Shown here: positions 18,603-28,787 of the stretch, piece by piece
Numbering within the stretch: the first letter of the stretch is position 1
How the letters are laid out: the number at the start of each line of letters is the position of its first letter
DNA from: Hellea sp.
GTDB taxonomy: Bacteria; Pseudomonadota; Alphaproteobacteria; Caulobacterales; Maricaulaceae
Length of the DNA: 64,000 nt
Direction: 5' to 3'
Assembly (NCBI GenBank): GCA_020627655.1
Contig: JAHDGM010000002.1
Coordinates: 46,961-110,960, forward strand
Program-made: the position numbers and the translations under genes
Notes under the pieces: generated by a model
Database searches by the model: none
The model's input: the letters and a program-made list of their open reading frames with translations, nothing else
Told to the model about the DNA's origin: nothing

Positions 18603-18630
18603 AGGCTGCCAAAATTTGGCAGCCTTTTTT
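18603..18630 (+). terminator. Rho-independent terminator
   Basis: AGGCTGCCAAAATTTGGCAGCCTTTTTT. Confidence 0.9.
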
Positions 18631-18633
18631 GCG

Positions 18634-20481
18634 CTAGGGTGTCCGCTCGCCGATAATAGATTTCTGAGCCTGAGTAAGTTGATCAGTAATCCATTGATCC
18701 ATTTGCTGTTCTAAAATATCGAGCGGAATGCCGCCATGTTTCAGGACAGCATCGTGAAAATCACGGATTGAAAAACTGTCTCCCAAAGCAGTTTCAGCGC
18801 GCTTTCTAAGCTCAATAATTTTCAACTCACCGATTTTATAAGCCAAGGCTTGACCCGGCCAGCTGATATAACGTTCGACTTCGGTCTTAATGTTGTGGGG
18901 GGCAAGAGCAGAATTTTCAAAGAAACACTTTTCGGCTTGTTCGCGGGTCCAGCCTTTCCAGTGCATACCGGTGTCGACAACAAGGCGGCAGGCCCGCCAC
19001 ATTTCATAGGATAGGCGCCCAAAATGTTCATAAGGGGTACGGTAAATACCCATATCCAGTCCGACTTTCTCTGCATATAGACCCCACCCTTCTCCAAAGG
19101 CATTTGGATAAAGATTTTTTCGAAAATCGGGAACGTTTTTAAGTTCTTGCCCCAGGCTGATTTGGTGGTGATGTCCTGGCACTCCCTCGTGTAGAGTTAA
19201 AGCAGGTAAGTTGTAGAGGGGGCGGCTTTTAAGGTCATATGTATTGACCACATAATTTCCGGCTTTGCCCTGTTCTGGATTCCCGCCCCAATAGCGTCCA
19301 GTTGTATAGCGCGGAGCCATTTCAGCCGGAACTGGCATTACGCCATAGGGTAATCTAGGAAGTGTTCGGAAAAATTCCGGCATTTTCCCGTCAACACGTT
19401 TGGCAATCCAGGCGGCTTCTTTGAGAAGTTCCTCTTCGGATTGGGCGTAAAATTGCGGATCGGTTCTTAAAAATTCAAGAAATTCAGCAAAGCTGCCTTC
19501 AAATCCAGTGTTTTTGATAATGTCATCCATCTCAGCGCGTATGCGTGAAACTTCTCTAACGCCTATGTCGTGTACCTCGTCAGGAGTTAGGTCCAGAGTT
19601 GTGTAATAGCGAACGAGAGAGGCATAATAAGCCCGTCCTTCAGCCGTTGTGCCAATACCAACGACCTTACGGGCTTTGGGTAGGTATTCTGTTTTTAGAA
19701 AGTCATGTAAGTCTTTGTAAGCTGGAAGAACAGCATTTTGGATTGCTGCCTGACCAAGCGCAGTTAAGCGCGCCTGTTCGGCGGCGTCTATATTGTCCGG
19801 AAATGTCTTAAATGGTGCGTAATAGGGATGATCAACGTCTCGATAATTTGAGAGTTTTTCAACGGATTCAATGATGCCTGGAAGTATTTCAACCGAGGCT
19901 GTATAGCCTGTTTCAGTACCTCGGCGCATATTGGTTTTGTGTTGGCCGAAATATTGAGGAATGGCCGATAACCGGGCTGCATAAGCTTCGTAGTCAACAG
20001 GTTTTTCGAATTTTGTCTGACGGCTAACATAGCTCAGCTCATTGAAAAACCCGGAGTCGTTTGTGAACGGAATGCGGGCTTCGTCAAAAGCGGCGCGCCT
20101 GTTGTGTTGATCCAGTATGAATCCGAAAAGACGAAAGTTTAAAACGTCCTCTGCAGTCATGCCTGTTATGTCTATTGCCTTATGACGGTCTCTAAGCTTT
20201 GCAATATGTTCGTGAAAAGCTTTCTTTTGTTTCTGACTAACGTCAGGGAGGCGTCGTAATGCTTCCTTATCCCCGTGTTCACCTGCAGCAAAAGGGTTGC
20301 TTTGCCTCATATAGTTTTCATAGTCGCTTATAAGTTTTGTCAGGCTATCCTGAAGCAGGCACTCCTGTTGCCCGTCGACAATAATAATCTCTCCCTCACC
20401 GCAGAAACCTGCCGGGTCAGCATGGGCTCCTGTCCATAGAGCAAAGTAAGCGGCACTTGCCCAAAGCAGCGATTTTTTCAT
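18634..20481 (-). CDS. DUF885-family protein (predicted exported metallopeptidase-like)
   Basis: Signal peptide; LTLHEGVPGHHHQISLGQEL and NAFGEGWGLYAEKVG motifs. Confidence 0.88.
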   Translation of the reverse strand: MKKSLLWASAAYFALWTGAHADPAGFCGEGEIIIVDGQQECLLQDSLTKLISDYENYMRQSNPFAAGEHGDKEALRRLPDVSQKQKKAFHEHIAKLRDRHKAIDITGMTAEDVLNFRLFGFILDQHNRRAAFDEARIPFTNDSGFFNELSYVSRQTKFEKPVDYEAYAARLSAIPQYFGQHKTNMRRGTETGYTASVEILPGIIESVEKLSNYRDVDHPYYAPFKTFPDNIDAAEQARLTALGQAAIQNAVLPAYKDLHDFLKTEYLPKARKVVGIGTTAEGRAYYASLVRYYTTLDLTPDEVHDIGVREVSRIRAEMDDIIKNTGFEGSFAEFLEFLRTDPQFYAQSEEELLKEAAWIAKRVDGKMPEFFRTLPRLPYGVMPVPAEMAPRYTTGRYWGGNPEQGKAGNYVVNTYDLKSRPLYNLPALTLHEGVPGHHHQISLGQELKNVPDFRKNLYPNAFGEGWGLYAEKVGLDMGIYRTPYEHFGRLSYEMWRACRLVVDTGMHWKGWTREQAEKCFFENSALAPHNIKTEVERYISWPGQALAYKIGELKIIELRKRAETALGDSFSIRDFHDAVLKHGGIPLDILEQQMDQWITDQLTQAQKSIIGERTP

Positions 20482-20605
20482 TTTCAGGCTCCAGAAATAA
20501 ACCGCCTTATACTGCGCGACAATGTGTACGCCAAGAGGGTAGGTGTAATCATTGACTCTAAGGTGTCTGGCTGTAATTTACGGCGGTTCGTGAAAGGAAT
20601 CCTTT

Positions 20606-20992
20606 ATGGCAAGTCAATGGAATGACAAACGCCCGATGGCACCTCATTTACAGATATGGCGTTGGCATCCGGCCATGTTATCATCGATCCTGCATCGTAT
20701 ATGCGCCGTTATCAGTTATGCTTTTTTGATTAAACTGGCTATCGGGTTGTTATATTTTAAATCCACTGGCGAAATTCCATTGTCTGGACTGATCTATTCG
20801 CCATTGGGCTGGATAGGGTTCTTCATCGGATTTTTTGGCTTGATCTTCATGGCTTTCGCGCAATTAAGGCATCTGATCTGGGATCGCGGTCATTATCTGG
20901 ATCCTGACAAAAACAATACTATGTCATGGATTATGATTATCGTTGTCGTCATCATGTCAGCAGCTCTGACTTACATGGCGCTGGGAGGCTGA
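20606..20992 (+). CDS. sdhC: Succinate dehydrogenase cytochrome b556 subunit
   Basis: MAPHLQIWRWHPAMLSSILHRICAV; QLRHLIWDRGH. Confidence 0.92.
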   Translation: MASQWNDKRPMAPHLQIWRWHPAMLSSILHRICAVISYAFLIKLAIGLLYFKSTGEIPLSGLIYSPLGWIGFFIGFFGLIFMAFAQLRHLIWDRGHYLDPDKNNTMSWIMIIVVVIMSAALTYMALGG

Positions 20993-20994
20993 AT

Positions 20995-21333
20995 ATGGCT
21001 AAAGGATCAGGTACATCGCACCATCGTTTACGAGGTATTACAGGCTGGGGTCTTATTGTGACTCTGCCATTCTTTTTACTGGGTTTGACATATGGTCTCT
21101 CAGGTGGTTCTACTGGATTTTCAGATTGGCTTACATCACCGGTTGGCGCAATTTCCACACTGATATTTCTGACCACAGCGATCTGGTATTGCAAATTGGA
21201 ATTTGACGAAGTTATTTTAGATTATACCGATGGTGGTTTGCGCTCATTCGGACTTTTAGCTAATCGCGTCATTGGGTTTGTCGCTTGGGCTATTGCAGTT
21301 TTCGTAATTATAAAAATGTGGCTGGGAGCCTAA
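20995..21333 (+). CDS. sdhD: Succinate dehydrogenase hydrophobic membrane anchor subunit
   Basis: Position between sdhC and sdhA; 3 TM segments; [16 protein letters not shown]. Confidence 0.85.
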   Translation: MAKGSGTSHHRLRGITGWGLIVTLPFFLLGLTYGLSGGSTGFSDWLTSPVGAISTLIFLTTAIWYCKLEFDEVILDYTDGGLRSFGLLANRVIGFVAWAIAVFVIIKMWLGA

Positions 21334-21334
21334 T

Positions 21335-23134
21335 ATGAGCGCCTCTAATACACCAGAATGGATTGATCACACATATGACGTCGTTGTCGTCGGGGCTGGT
21401 GGCTCTGGCCTTCGGGCCACGCTTGGTGCTGCGCAGCAAGGTCTGAAAACGGCTTGCGTTACCAAAGTCTTTCCTACCAGATCCCATACTGTAGCAGCTC
21501 AGGGCGGTATTGCCGCTTCTCTGGGCAATATGAGCGATGATGACTGGCGCTGGCATATGTTTGACACGGTTAAGGGATCTGACTGGCTGGGTGATCAGGA
21601 TGCTATTGAATATCTTTGTCGGCACGCGCCTGATGCCGTGTATGAATTAGAACATTGGGGCATGCCTTTCTCCAGAACAGAAGAAGGTAAGATTTATCAG
21701 CGACCCTTTGGCGGTATGATGCAAAATATGGGCGAAGGCCCCGAAGCACAGCGCACCTGTGCGGCGGCTGACCGGACGGGTCACGCCATGCTTCATACTC
21801 TTTATGGTCAATCCGTACGTCGTAAGGCCGAATTCTTTATCGAATATTTTGCTCTCGACCTTATCATGGAAGATGGCGAATGCCGGGGAATAACGGCCTG
21901 GAAACTGGACGATGGAACATTGCATCGTTTTCGGGCGCAAACGGTTATTTTGGCAACTGGCGGTTATGGACGTGTTTTCTTCTCTTGTACATCTGCTCAC
22001 ACTTGTACTGGTGATGGCAATGCTATGGTTCTTCGCGCAGGATTACCCCTGCAGGATATGGAGTTTGTCCAGTTCCACCCAACCGGTATTTATGGCGCAG
22101 GCTGTTTGATTACTGAGGGTTCTCGCGGTGAAGGCGGTTATCTGACCAATTCTGAAGGGGAGCGTTTTATGGAGCGTTATGCTCCTTCAGCCAAAGACCT
22201 TGCCTCTCGTGATGTGGTGTCACGAGCTATGACTTTGGAAATTCGTGAGGGCCGGGGTGTCGGTCCCAATAAAGATCATATCTTCTTGCATCTGGATCAC
22301 CTGGATCCAAAAATTTTAGCCGAGCGTTTACCGGGTATTTCCGAAAGCGCCAAGATTTTTGCAGGCGTTGATGTTACTAAAGAGCCAATCCCTGTTCTGC
22401 CGACCTGTCACTATAATATGGGCGGTATCCAGACCAATTATCACGGCGAAGTGGTCACTAAAAAAGGCCGAAATGCAGACAGTGTTGTGCCGGGACTTAT
22501 GGCTGTGGGTGAGGCTGCCTGTGTATCCGTTCACGGGGCCAATCGTTTGGGGTCTAACTCGCTTATTGATTTGGTTGTCTTCGGCCGGGCGGCAGGTTTA
22601 CGCTGTGGTGAAATTCTTAAGCCTAATGCAGAACAAAGACCTTTGCCAAAAGATGCCGGGGCCAATTCTCTGGAGCGTTTGAACCGCTACCGCAATGCAA
22701 ACGGATCTACTAAAACAGCAGATATCCGTCTTAAGATGCAAAAAGCTATGCAGGATCATTGTGCTGTATTCAGGACTAGTGAGAGTCTCTCTGAAGGCGT
22801 TACCAAAGTTGCGGGTATCGCGGAAATGATGAGCGATGTTTCCGTGTCCGATAAGAGTTTGATCTGGAATACGGATCTAATGGAGACATTGGAGCTTGAT
22901 AACCTGATGGGGCAGGCAAATGTCACAATTCAGTCGGCGGAAAACCGTAAAGAAAGCCGCGGAGCCCACGCTCACGAAGATTTCCCCGATCGGGACGACA
23001 AAAAGTGGATGAAGCATAGTCTGGCTTGGTATGACTATGATAAAAATAAGGTCAAAATCGATTTCCGTCCAGTTCACGATTATACCATGAGCAAGGACAT
23101 CGACTATATTAAACCTAAAAAGCGGGTCTACTAA
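21335..23134 (+). CDS. sdhA: Succinate dehydrogenase flavoprotein subunit
   Basis: [64 protein letters not shown]. Confidence 0.97.
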   Translation: MSASNTPEWIDHTYDVVVVGAGGSGLRATLGAAQQGLKTACVTKVFPTRSHTVAAQGGIAASLGNMSDDDWRWHMFDTVKGSDWLGDQDAIEYLCRHAPDAVYELEHWGMPFSRTEEGKIYQRPFGGMMQNMGEGPEAQRTCAAADRTGHAMLHTLYGQSVRRKAEFFIEYFALDLIMEDGECRGITAWKLDDGTLHRFRAQTVILATGGYGRVFFSCTSAHTCTGDGNAMVLRAGLPLQDMEFVQFHPTGIYGAGCLITEGSRGEGGYLTNSEGERFMERYAPSAKDLASRDVVSRAMTLEIREGRGVGPNKDHIFLHLDHLDPKILAERLPGISESAKIFAGVDVTKEPIPVLPTCHYNMGGIQTNYHGEVVTKKGRNADSVVPGLMAVGEAACVSVHGANRLGSNSLIDLVVFGRAAGLRCGEILKPNAEQRPLPKDAGANSLERLNRYRNANGSTKTADIRLKMQKAMQDHCAVFRTSESLSEGVTKVAGIAEMMSDVSVSDKSLIWNTDLMETLELDNLMGQANVTIQSAENRKESRGAHAHEDFPDRDDKKWMKHSLAWYDYDKNKVKIDFRPVHDYTMSKDIDYIKPKKRVY

Positions 23135-23139
23135 GACTT

Positions 23140-24021
23140 ATGGCCCGCGCCGTTATATCCGGCGGAACGGGGTTTGTTGGCCGCTTTATTGTCGAAGAGT
23201 TTTTATCTCAGGGCTATGATGTTACAGTCATTGGTCAAAATGAACCGACCGCTGATTTCTTTTCATCGCCTGTAAGGTTCATTGCTGCTGGGCTTGGTCA
23301 AAATTTTAATTACCAAGCGATTATGGATGAAGCTCAGGCTTATGTTTTTGCTGCTCTTGATCGAGATAAAGATCGTAAAAACTATGTTTTCAAAAACCTT
23401 GGTGGGGCTGCGGCATTGTTTAGACAGGCAAAGAAAGCCGGCGTAAGTCGTGCTGTCTTTATTTCCTCACAAAGTGTTTACGGCCCCGGTGAACCGGGTA
23501 TGGAGTTTTATGAGTCTGATGATCCAAACCCGACAACGCTTGATGGAAAGGTTAAATTCGAGACTGAGAAAAGTCTTATGGCGATGACGGATGAAGGTTT
23601 CGCCGTGTCGACATTACGATTGGCGCGCGTCTACGGACCGCCTGGCCTTCGTAAGGGGCATAAATGGGATCCCCTTTTTCGGGCCTATATGTCAGGTAAG
23701 CTGATCAAGCCTTTTGCGGCTTCGCAAATTCATGGTGAGGATGCAGCCCGCGCTGTGACTGAACTTGTCAGAGCGCCGTCTGAGCGTGTTTCAGGCGGTA
23801 TTTTCAATGCCGCCGATTTAATAATTGATCGGACGGATATTCTTGCTCCGCTTCAATCAGCGCTGGCTCGTAAAATTCCACTGCCGGCTCAAGCGGCCCG
23901 AGAGGGTATTACGTCTATGAATTGTGATAAAATGAAACGGTTTGAATGGCGTACGGGTGGCAAGGTTAAACTTTCTATGACATTAGAGCGAATGATTAAG
24001 CCTTACGTTCAAGCTGCTTAA
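23140..24021 (+). CDS. NAD-dependent epimerase/dehydratase (extended SDR)
   Basis: ARAVISGGTGFVGRFIVEEF; VYGPG / LRLARVYGPPG. Confidence 0.85.
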   Translation: MARAVISGGTGFVGRFIVEEFLSQGYDVTVIGQNEPTADFFSSPVRFIAAGLGQNFNYQAIMDEAQAYVFAALDRDKDRKNYVFKNLGGAAALFRQAKKAGVSRAVFISSQSVYGPGEPGMEFYESDDPNPTTLDGKVKFETEKSLMAMTDEGFAVSTLRLARVYGPPGLRKGHKWDPLFRAYMSGKLIKPFAASQIHGEDAARAVTELVRAPSERVSGGIFNAADLIIDRTDILAPLQSALARKIPLPAQAAREGITSMNCDKMKRFEWRTGGKVKLSMTLERMIKPYVQAA

Positions 24022-24027
24022 AGACAC

Positions 24028-24369
24028 CTATTTGGGCTTAAGCGTGAGTGTATAAGCGAGGCTTTTGGCGAGATATGTGCTAAGGGCTTCGGGAGTTTCC
24101 AGCATGCCAGCGGGCACCTCGACATAATCTTTGATGTTGGCCCCGTAATTTTTAAATGGAATTGCACTATAGTTTTCAATGAAAGCTTTTTGATCTTCTT
24201 TGGAGAGCCGCATGCCTAGCCGGCCATCCTTTGTCATTTGTGAAAACATATGGCCATTGACGGATGTATAGGTGAGCTTCGAAGCACCTTTTAATTCTAT
24301 ATCCGGATTAAGATCGACCAGTTTTTGATAAAGGGCGCGTTTGTTTTCGGGTATAGTGTTGGAGGTCAT
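24028..24369 (-). CDS. Small conserved protein, possibly TfoX-N-like
   Basis: KLTYTSVNGHMFSQMTKDGRLGMRLSKEDQKAF...KDYVEVPAGML resembles small TfoX-like proteins. Confidence 0.45.
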   Translation of the reverse strand: MTSNTIPENKRALYQKLVDLNPDIELKGASKLTYTSVNGHMFSQMTKDGRLGMRLSKEDQKAFIENYSAIPFKNYGANIKDYVEVPAGMLETPEALSTYLAKSLAYTLTLKPK

Positions 24370-24478
24370 AGGATTTGAATACAGGTAGTTCTTTATTCCG
24401 GCAAGTGAATGGGAACTGTTGCTCTATCTTGATTGATATGAAAATCAGGTCATAGTTAAAGTGGTAGGAGAACATATT

Positions 24479-25201
24479 ATGGAATTAGATCGTCGTTTAG
24501 TTATTTTGGGATTATCATCCTCTACCCTGCTCGGGGCGTGTGAGAGCATTCCTAATATTCCCGGCGGCATGTCCGGTTTTGGCTTAACACAAGCAGATGC
24601 AGCGCAAGGTATTAAAGCGGCGCTTAATAATGGTGTTGGTCACGCCATTAGTATCGTTGGCGTGTTAAACGGATTTTGGCGCAATGATTTAATTCAAATC
24701 CCTCTACCAAAAACACTCCGCGACGTTCAATCGGCTTTGCGGATTGTAGGCGCTGATAGTATTTTGAACGAACTCCACCAACAGCTTAATCGCGGGGCTG
24801 AAAAGGCCGCGCCAGTGGCTAAGGATATTTTCGTCGATGCGATCACGTCCCTATCCATTGCGGACGCCATTAATATAGTACGGGGACCTGATAATGCGGC
24901 AACTTCATATCTTCATGATCGTACAAGTGCGCGTCTGGCGCAGCTTTTCAGTCCTATTATGGAAAACGCCTTAGGGCAAACCGGAGCTCTGCGCCTTCTG
25001 GATGATGTCACCGGGCAATTACGCGGCATTCCGCTCGCCCCGCAGCTTGGCGCAGATGCCCGCCGTGATCTGATTGGTCATGGCGTAAATTACGGTTTGC
25101 AAGGTCTGTTCACCTATATTGCAGAAGAGGAAAAAGCGATCAGAGATAATCCGGCTAAACGCACCAGTGAAATCCTGCGCCGCGTATTTGGTTACGCTTA
25201 G
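24479..25201 (+). CDS. DUF4197-like putative lipoprotein
   Basis: Lipobox-like SSTLLGACES; GIKAALNNGVGHAISIVG, ITSLSIADAINIVRGPDNAATSYL. Confidence 0.8.
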   Translation: MELDRRLVILGLSSSTLLGACESIPNIPGGMSGFGLTQADAAQGIKAALNNGVGHAISIVGVLNGFWRNDLIQIPLPKTLRDVQSALRIVGADSILNELHQQLNRGAEKAAPVAKDIFVDAITSLSIADAINIVRGPDNAATSYLHDRTSARLAQLFSPIMENALGQTGALRLLDDVTGQLRGIPLAPQLGADARRDLIGHGVNYGLQGLFTYIAEEEKAIRDNPAKRTSEILRRVFGYA

Positions 25202-26023
25202 AATCGCCCCGCGCGTAAATCTGCAAAAGCTTGCAGCACTTCTTCGCGGGTGTTCATTACAAACGGGCCCCCGCGTGCAACAGGTTCTTCCAGGCGTTTG
25301 CCAGCCATAAGCAATAACCTTGCGCCTTGTGGTCCAGCGCAGATAGAGATTCTATCGCCGCCACCTAAAACGCCGAGCTCTTCCTCGCCCAGTATTGTCT
25401 CTCCAATCATCGCGTCGCCGTCTATAATATACGACGTTATTAATTTCAGGTAGGATTTTAGAAAAGCTATCAACAGCACCCAGCGTAACATCCAGATAGA
25501 GCGGCTCTGTGAGCGGATTTTTGACAGGCCCGGTCGTACCTTTATCGGTCGTACCTGTAATGACTCGTACTGTGCCGCCCGTATCTAGTGTCTCCGTTGG
25601 CATGTCTGCAGCCGCAAATTCCTGATAGCCTGGCGCATCAAGCTTATTAGCGGCTGGCAGGTTAATCCAAAGCTGAAATCCTTTAAGCAGGCCCGCTTCC
25701 TGTTCAGGCATTTCTGAATGCATAATGCCTTTGGCCGCCTTCATCCACTGTACGCCACCGGGTTCAATCACACCTTCATTACCAACATTGTCTTTGTGCC
25801 GCATTCTTCCGGCCAGCATATAGGTAACCGTCTCAAAACCCCGGTGTGGGTGGGTCGGAAAACCGGCAATATAATCTTGCGGTTTGTCGCTTTCAAAACG
25901 GTCGAGCAGCAAAAGTGGGTCAACCATATCAAGTTCTGGCGAAGCGATAATACGAGTGAGTTTAACTCCTGCTCCGTCAGTGGCTGGAATGCCTTTGGTT
26001 TTTTGAATGATTTGTCTGTTCAT
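25198..26023 (-). pseudogene. Pirin-family protein, reading frame interrupted by a frameshift
   Basis: N-terminal part in ORF 25352-26023 (HPHRGFETVTYMLAGRMRHKDN); C-terminal part (SYIIDGDAMIG...GGPFVMNTREEVLQAFADLRAGRF) in another frame, ORF 25198-25491. Confidence 0.82.
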
Positions 26024-26033
26024 ATGCCAGTCT

Positions 26034-26624
26034 CTACAGTGCTTTTATTTGTTTTGATACATCTGCACGTTTTTCCGCAGCATCTTTTTTTGTGACGTCC
26101 TGAGCTATAAACTCAATATCTGTAATGCCCATAAAGCCCAGCACATGACGCAGGTAAGGACTGGCATAATCATAGCTGCTGCCAAGCGGAGTACCGCCAG
26201 AGGCCATCAAGACTACGGCCTTTTTACCTGTCAGGAGCCCTTGAGGGCCTGACTCAGTATATTTAAAAGTAACTCCCGCGCGGGCGATGAGATCGATCCA
26301 GGCTTTGAGGCTGGCGGGGATACCAAAATTATAAATGGGAGTCGCCAGAACGAGTGTATCGGCCGAGGCCAATTCAGCAATCAACTTATCTGATAAAGCG
26401 AGCTTTGCGATTTGAGCATTGGTCCGGGCGTCGATTGGTGTGAAGTTAGCGCCAACCCAGTCCTGATCCACAAAAGGCAGGCCTTCACCCACATTTCTAG
26501 TTTCCACACGGATCGGGCCTAGGGCGGCGAAATGATTTAGAGTTTCATCTGCCATATCGCGGGTGATAGAGCCGTCCTTGCGAGCGCTGGCGTCAATGCG
26601 CAAAATATTATGGATATCTGACAT
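26034..26624 (-). CDS. azoR: FMN-dependent NADH-azoreductase
   Basis: ILRIDASARKDGSITRDMADE; LVLATPIYNFGIPASLKAWIDLIARAGVTFKYTESGPQGLLTGKK. Confidence 0.93.
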   Translation of the reverse strand: MSDIHNILRIDASARKDGSITRDMADETLNHFAALGPIRVETRNVGEGLPFVDQDWVGANFTPIDARTNAQIAKLALSDKLIAELASADTLVLATPIYNFGIPASLKAWIDLIARAGVTFKYTESGPQGLLTGKKAVVLMASGGTPLGSSYDYASPYLRHVLGFMGITDIEFIAQDVTKKDAAEKRADVSKQIKAL

Positions 26625-26705
26625 TTTGAATTCCTATGTTTATTATGTCTTTGCTCTATCTAGCGGGTAGCATAAAATAGAACTAGAGGTAATATTTTGA
26701 AGTCA

Positions 26706-26726
26706 TTGTTCCGAAAATCGGAACAA
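26706..26726. promoter_or_regulatory. 21-bp palindromic candidate operator upstream of azoR
   Basis: TTGTTCCGAAAATCGGAACAA. Confidence 0.55.
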
Positions 26727-26732
26727 TGAAAA

Positions 26733-27314
26733 TTATCCACGTAATCGATGATGTAGAATTATGGGGACGGCCAAATCTTCCTCATCGGCTAGGTGGCGGG
26801 TTAGCAGGGTCTCAACGGCTTCTGTCACAGGTAGAAGTTCACCAGCCTCTTCATAGGCCGCGCTTTCATCAAGTTGAACCAGCTTGATTACCCGATTGGC
26901 TTTCAAGGTCAGGTTTTCCAACAATCCGTTTAGACATTGATGATCCTCTTCTAAAATGGCGAGACCGGAATCAAAACGCGGATCTGCCGCTGAAAGTTCC
27001 GGAAAATATTCCATGTCTTCCCAGTGGTGATGACCGTATAGATTGGCCACTAAAGCATTCCCAAAATATGATAGGTTTGATGCAAATTTTTCAGCTTCAA
27101 CCGTTTTATCTAGGTACCTTTGCGTGTCTTCGCGGGTGAAACGGCTAAGCTTACGAAATGCTTTATGGGCGCCGAGCCAGTTGCGGGTCGCCTGCGCAAA
27201 CCCTTTATGAGCGTCCCAACTTGCCCGGGGGTAGTCTTGCAATAGCTTGTCCATACCCGGAGGCAGGTCAGTTTCCCGAAATTTTGGTGCTTCCATCAGT
27301 TGTGTATGAGTCAT
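26733..27314 (-). CDS. Hemerythrin-like (HHE) domain protein
   Basis: WDAHKGF, LYGHHHWEDMEYFPEL, LEEDHQCLNGLLE, LLTRHLADEEDLAVPIIL. Confidence 0.8.
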   Translation of the reverse strand: MTHTQLMEAPKFRETDLPPGMDKLLQDYPRASWDAHKGFAQATRNWLGAHKAFRKLSRFTREDTQRYLDKTVEAEKFASNLSYFGNALVANLYGHHHWEDMEYFPELSAADPRFDSGLAILEEDHQCLNGLLENLTLKANRVIKLVQLDESAAYEEAGELLPVTEAVETLLTRHLADEEDLAVPIILHHRLRG

Positions 27315-27401
27315 GACGCACTCCTTTCTTCAGGCCATGAGTTTGTTGAGGTTTATATAGAAAGACTTATTCTGAGAACTAATGAGCTTTTCGAGAATGG
27401 T

Positions 27402-27422
27402 TTGTTCTGGTATTGAGAACAA
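27402..27422. promoter_or_regulatory. 21-bp palindromic candidate operator abutting the lysR-type start codon
   Basis: TTGTTCTGGTATTGAGAACAA. Confidence 0.55.
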
Positions 27423-28325
27423 ATGAGTCGTTATGAAGAAATGGAAAACTTTGTCAGAATAGTAGAGGCGGGTTCCATTACAGAGGCCGCCAAACAGATG
27501 CGCGTCGCTAAATCGGCTGTTAGTCGGCGTTTAAAAGAGCTCGAAAACCGGCTTGGTAGTCAGCTGATCACGCGGTCAACCCGTAAGCATGTTCTGACAG
27601 ACACCGGGCAGGCGCTTTATCGCAAGGCCGTTTCTTTATTGGCGGATTGGGATGAAATTGAGGCGATTATAGGGGATACCCATCTGTCATTATCGGGCAG
27701 TTTGCGAATTACCATGCCCCTTTCTTTTGGCGTTCGACATATGGGGCCAATGATTCTGGAGTTCATGAAGCACCATCCGGATATTGAATTTGATATAGAT
27801 TTTACGGACCGAGTTGTAGATTTGGTATCTGAAGGTCGGGATCTGGCCATTAGAGTTGGAAGTCTTCCAGATTCCAGCCTCATCGCGCGTAAGTTCGCTG
27901 ATATCAGTGTCGTCGCCTGTGCCAGCCCAGCCTATCTTGAAAAGATGGGTATGCCAAAAACACCTCAGGATTTAACGGGCTATACGGAATTAGCTTATGG
28001 TTATCGCGGAAGTTCTGTAAGGACTTATCAGGCCCCAGATGGAAGTCAGGGTCAGATTGAAATTCCGCCGCGTCTGCATGCCACGAATGGTGAGTTTATG
28101 CGCGATGCGGCCGTCGCAGGGGAAGGACTTTTAATTGTTCCGCGCTTTATTGTTTATGAAAATTTGAACAATGGGTCGCTCGTAGAAATATTGGCAGATT
28201 ATAAGTGGGAGACATTAGGGGCCTATGCCATCTATCCGCCCACGAGACATCTTTCCGCACGTGTCAGGGCTTTTGTAGATTATCTGGTCGAACACTGCGC
28301 AGGAACCCCATACTGGGAAACCTAA
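27423..28325 (+). CDS. LysR-family transcriptional regulator
   Basis: MENFVRIVEAGSITEAAKQMRVAKSAVSRRLKELENRLGSQLITRSTR; substrate-binding domain. Confidence 0.95.
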   Translation: MSRYEEMENFVRIVEAGSITEAAKQMRVAKSAVSRRLKELENRLGSQLITRSTRKHVLTDTGQALYRKAVSLLADWDEIEAIIGDTHLSLSGSLRITMPLSFGVRHMGPMILEFMKHHPDIEFDIDFTDRVVDLVSEGRDLAIRVGSLPDSSLIARKFADISVVACASPAYLEKMGMPKTPQDLTGYTELAYGYRGSSVRTYQAPDGSQGQIEIPPRLHATNGEFMRDAAVAGEGLLIVPRFIVYENLNNGSLVEILADYKWETLGAYAIYPPTRHLSARVRAFVDYLVEHCAGTPYWET

Positions 28326-28787
28326 TTATTCTTCCTCTTGATCCGGAATGCCGCGACGGGCGAGTTCATCAGCCCGTTCATTACCTTCTTCACCGGCATG
28401 ACCTTTGACCCATTTCCAGATGATCTCGCGTTTGGCGTTTTCGGCGTCAAGCTCTTGCCAAAGATCTTTATTAATAACCGGTTTTTTATCCGACTTTTTC
28501 CAGCCGCGCTTTTTCCAGTTATGGATCCATTCGGTAATACCTTTAAGGACATAGGTGCTGTCCGTCCAAAGGGTAATTTTGCCTTCAAAGCCGGGTTTAA
28601 TGGCTCTTAGAGCCTGTATGGCTGCCATAAGTTCCATGCGGTTGTTTGTGGTCTCATCTTCGCCGCCAAAAAGTTCTTTCTCGGCCTGACCAAATTTCAT
28701 CAGTACGCCCCACCCACCTGGGCCCGGATTGCCGGAACATGCCCCGTCAGTATAGATAACCAGTTCTTTGGCTTTCTTGGGAGGCAT
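28326..28787 (-). CDS. rnhA: Ribonuclease HI
   Basis: [49 protein letters not shown]. Confidence 0.97.
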   Translation of the reverse strand: MPPKKAKELVIYTDGACSGNPGPGGWGVLMKFGQAEKELFGGEDETTNNRMELMAAIQALRAIKPGFEGKITLWTDSTYVLKGITEWIHNWKKRGWKKSDKKPVINKDLWQELDAENAKREIIWKWVKGHAGEEGNERADELARRGIPDQEEE

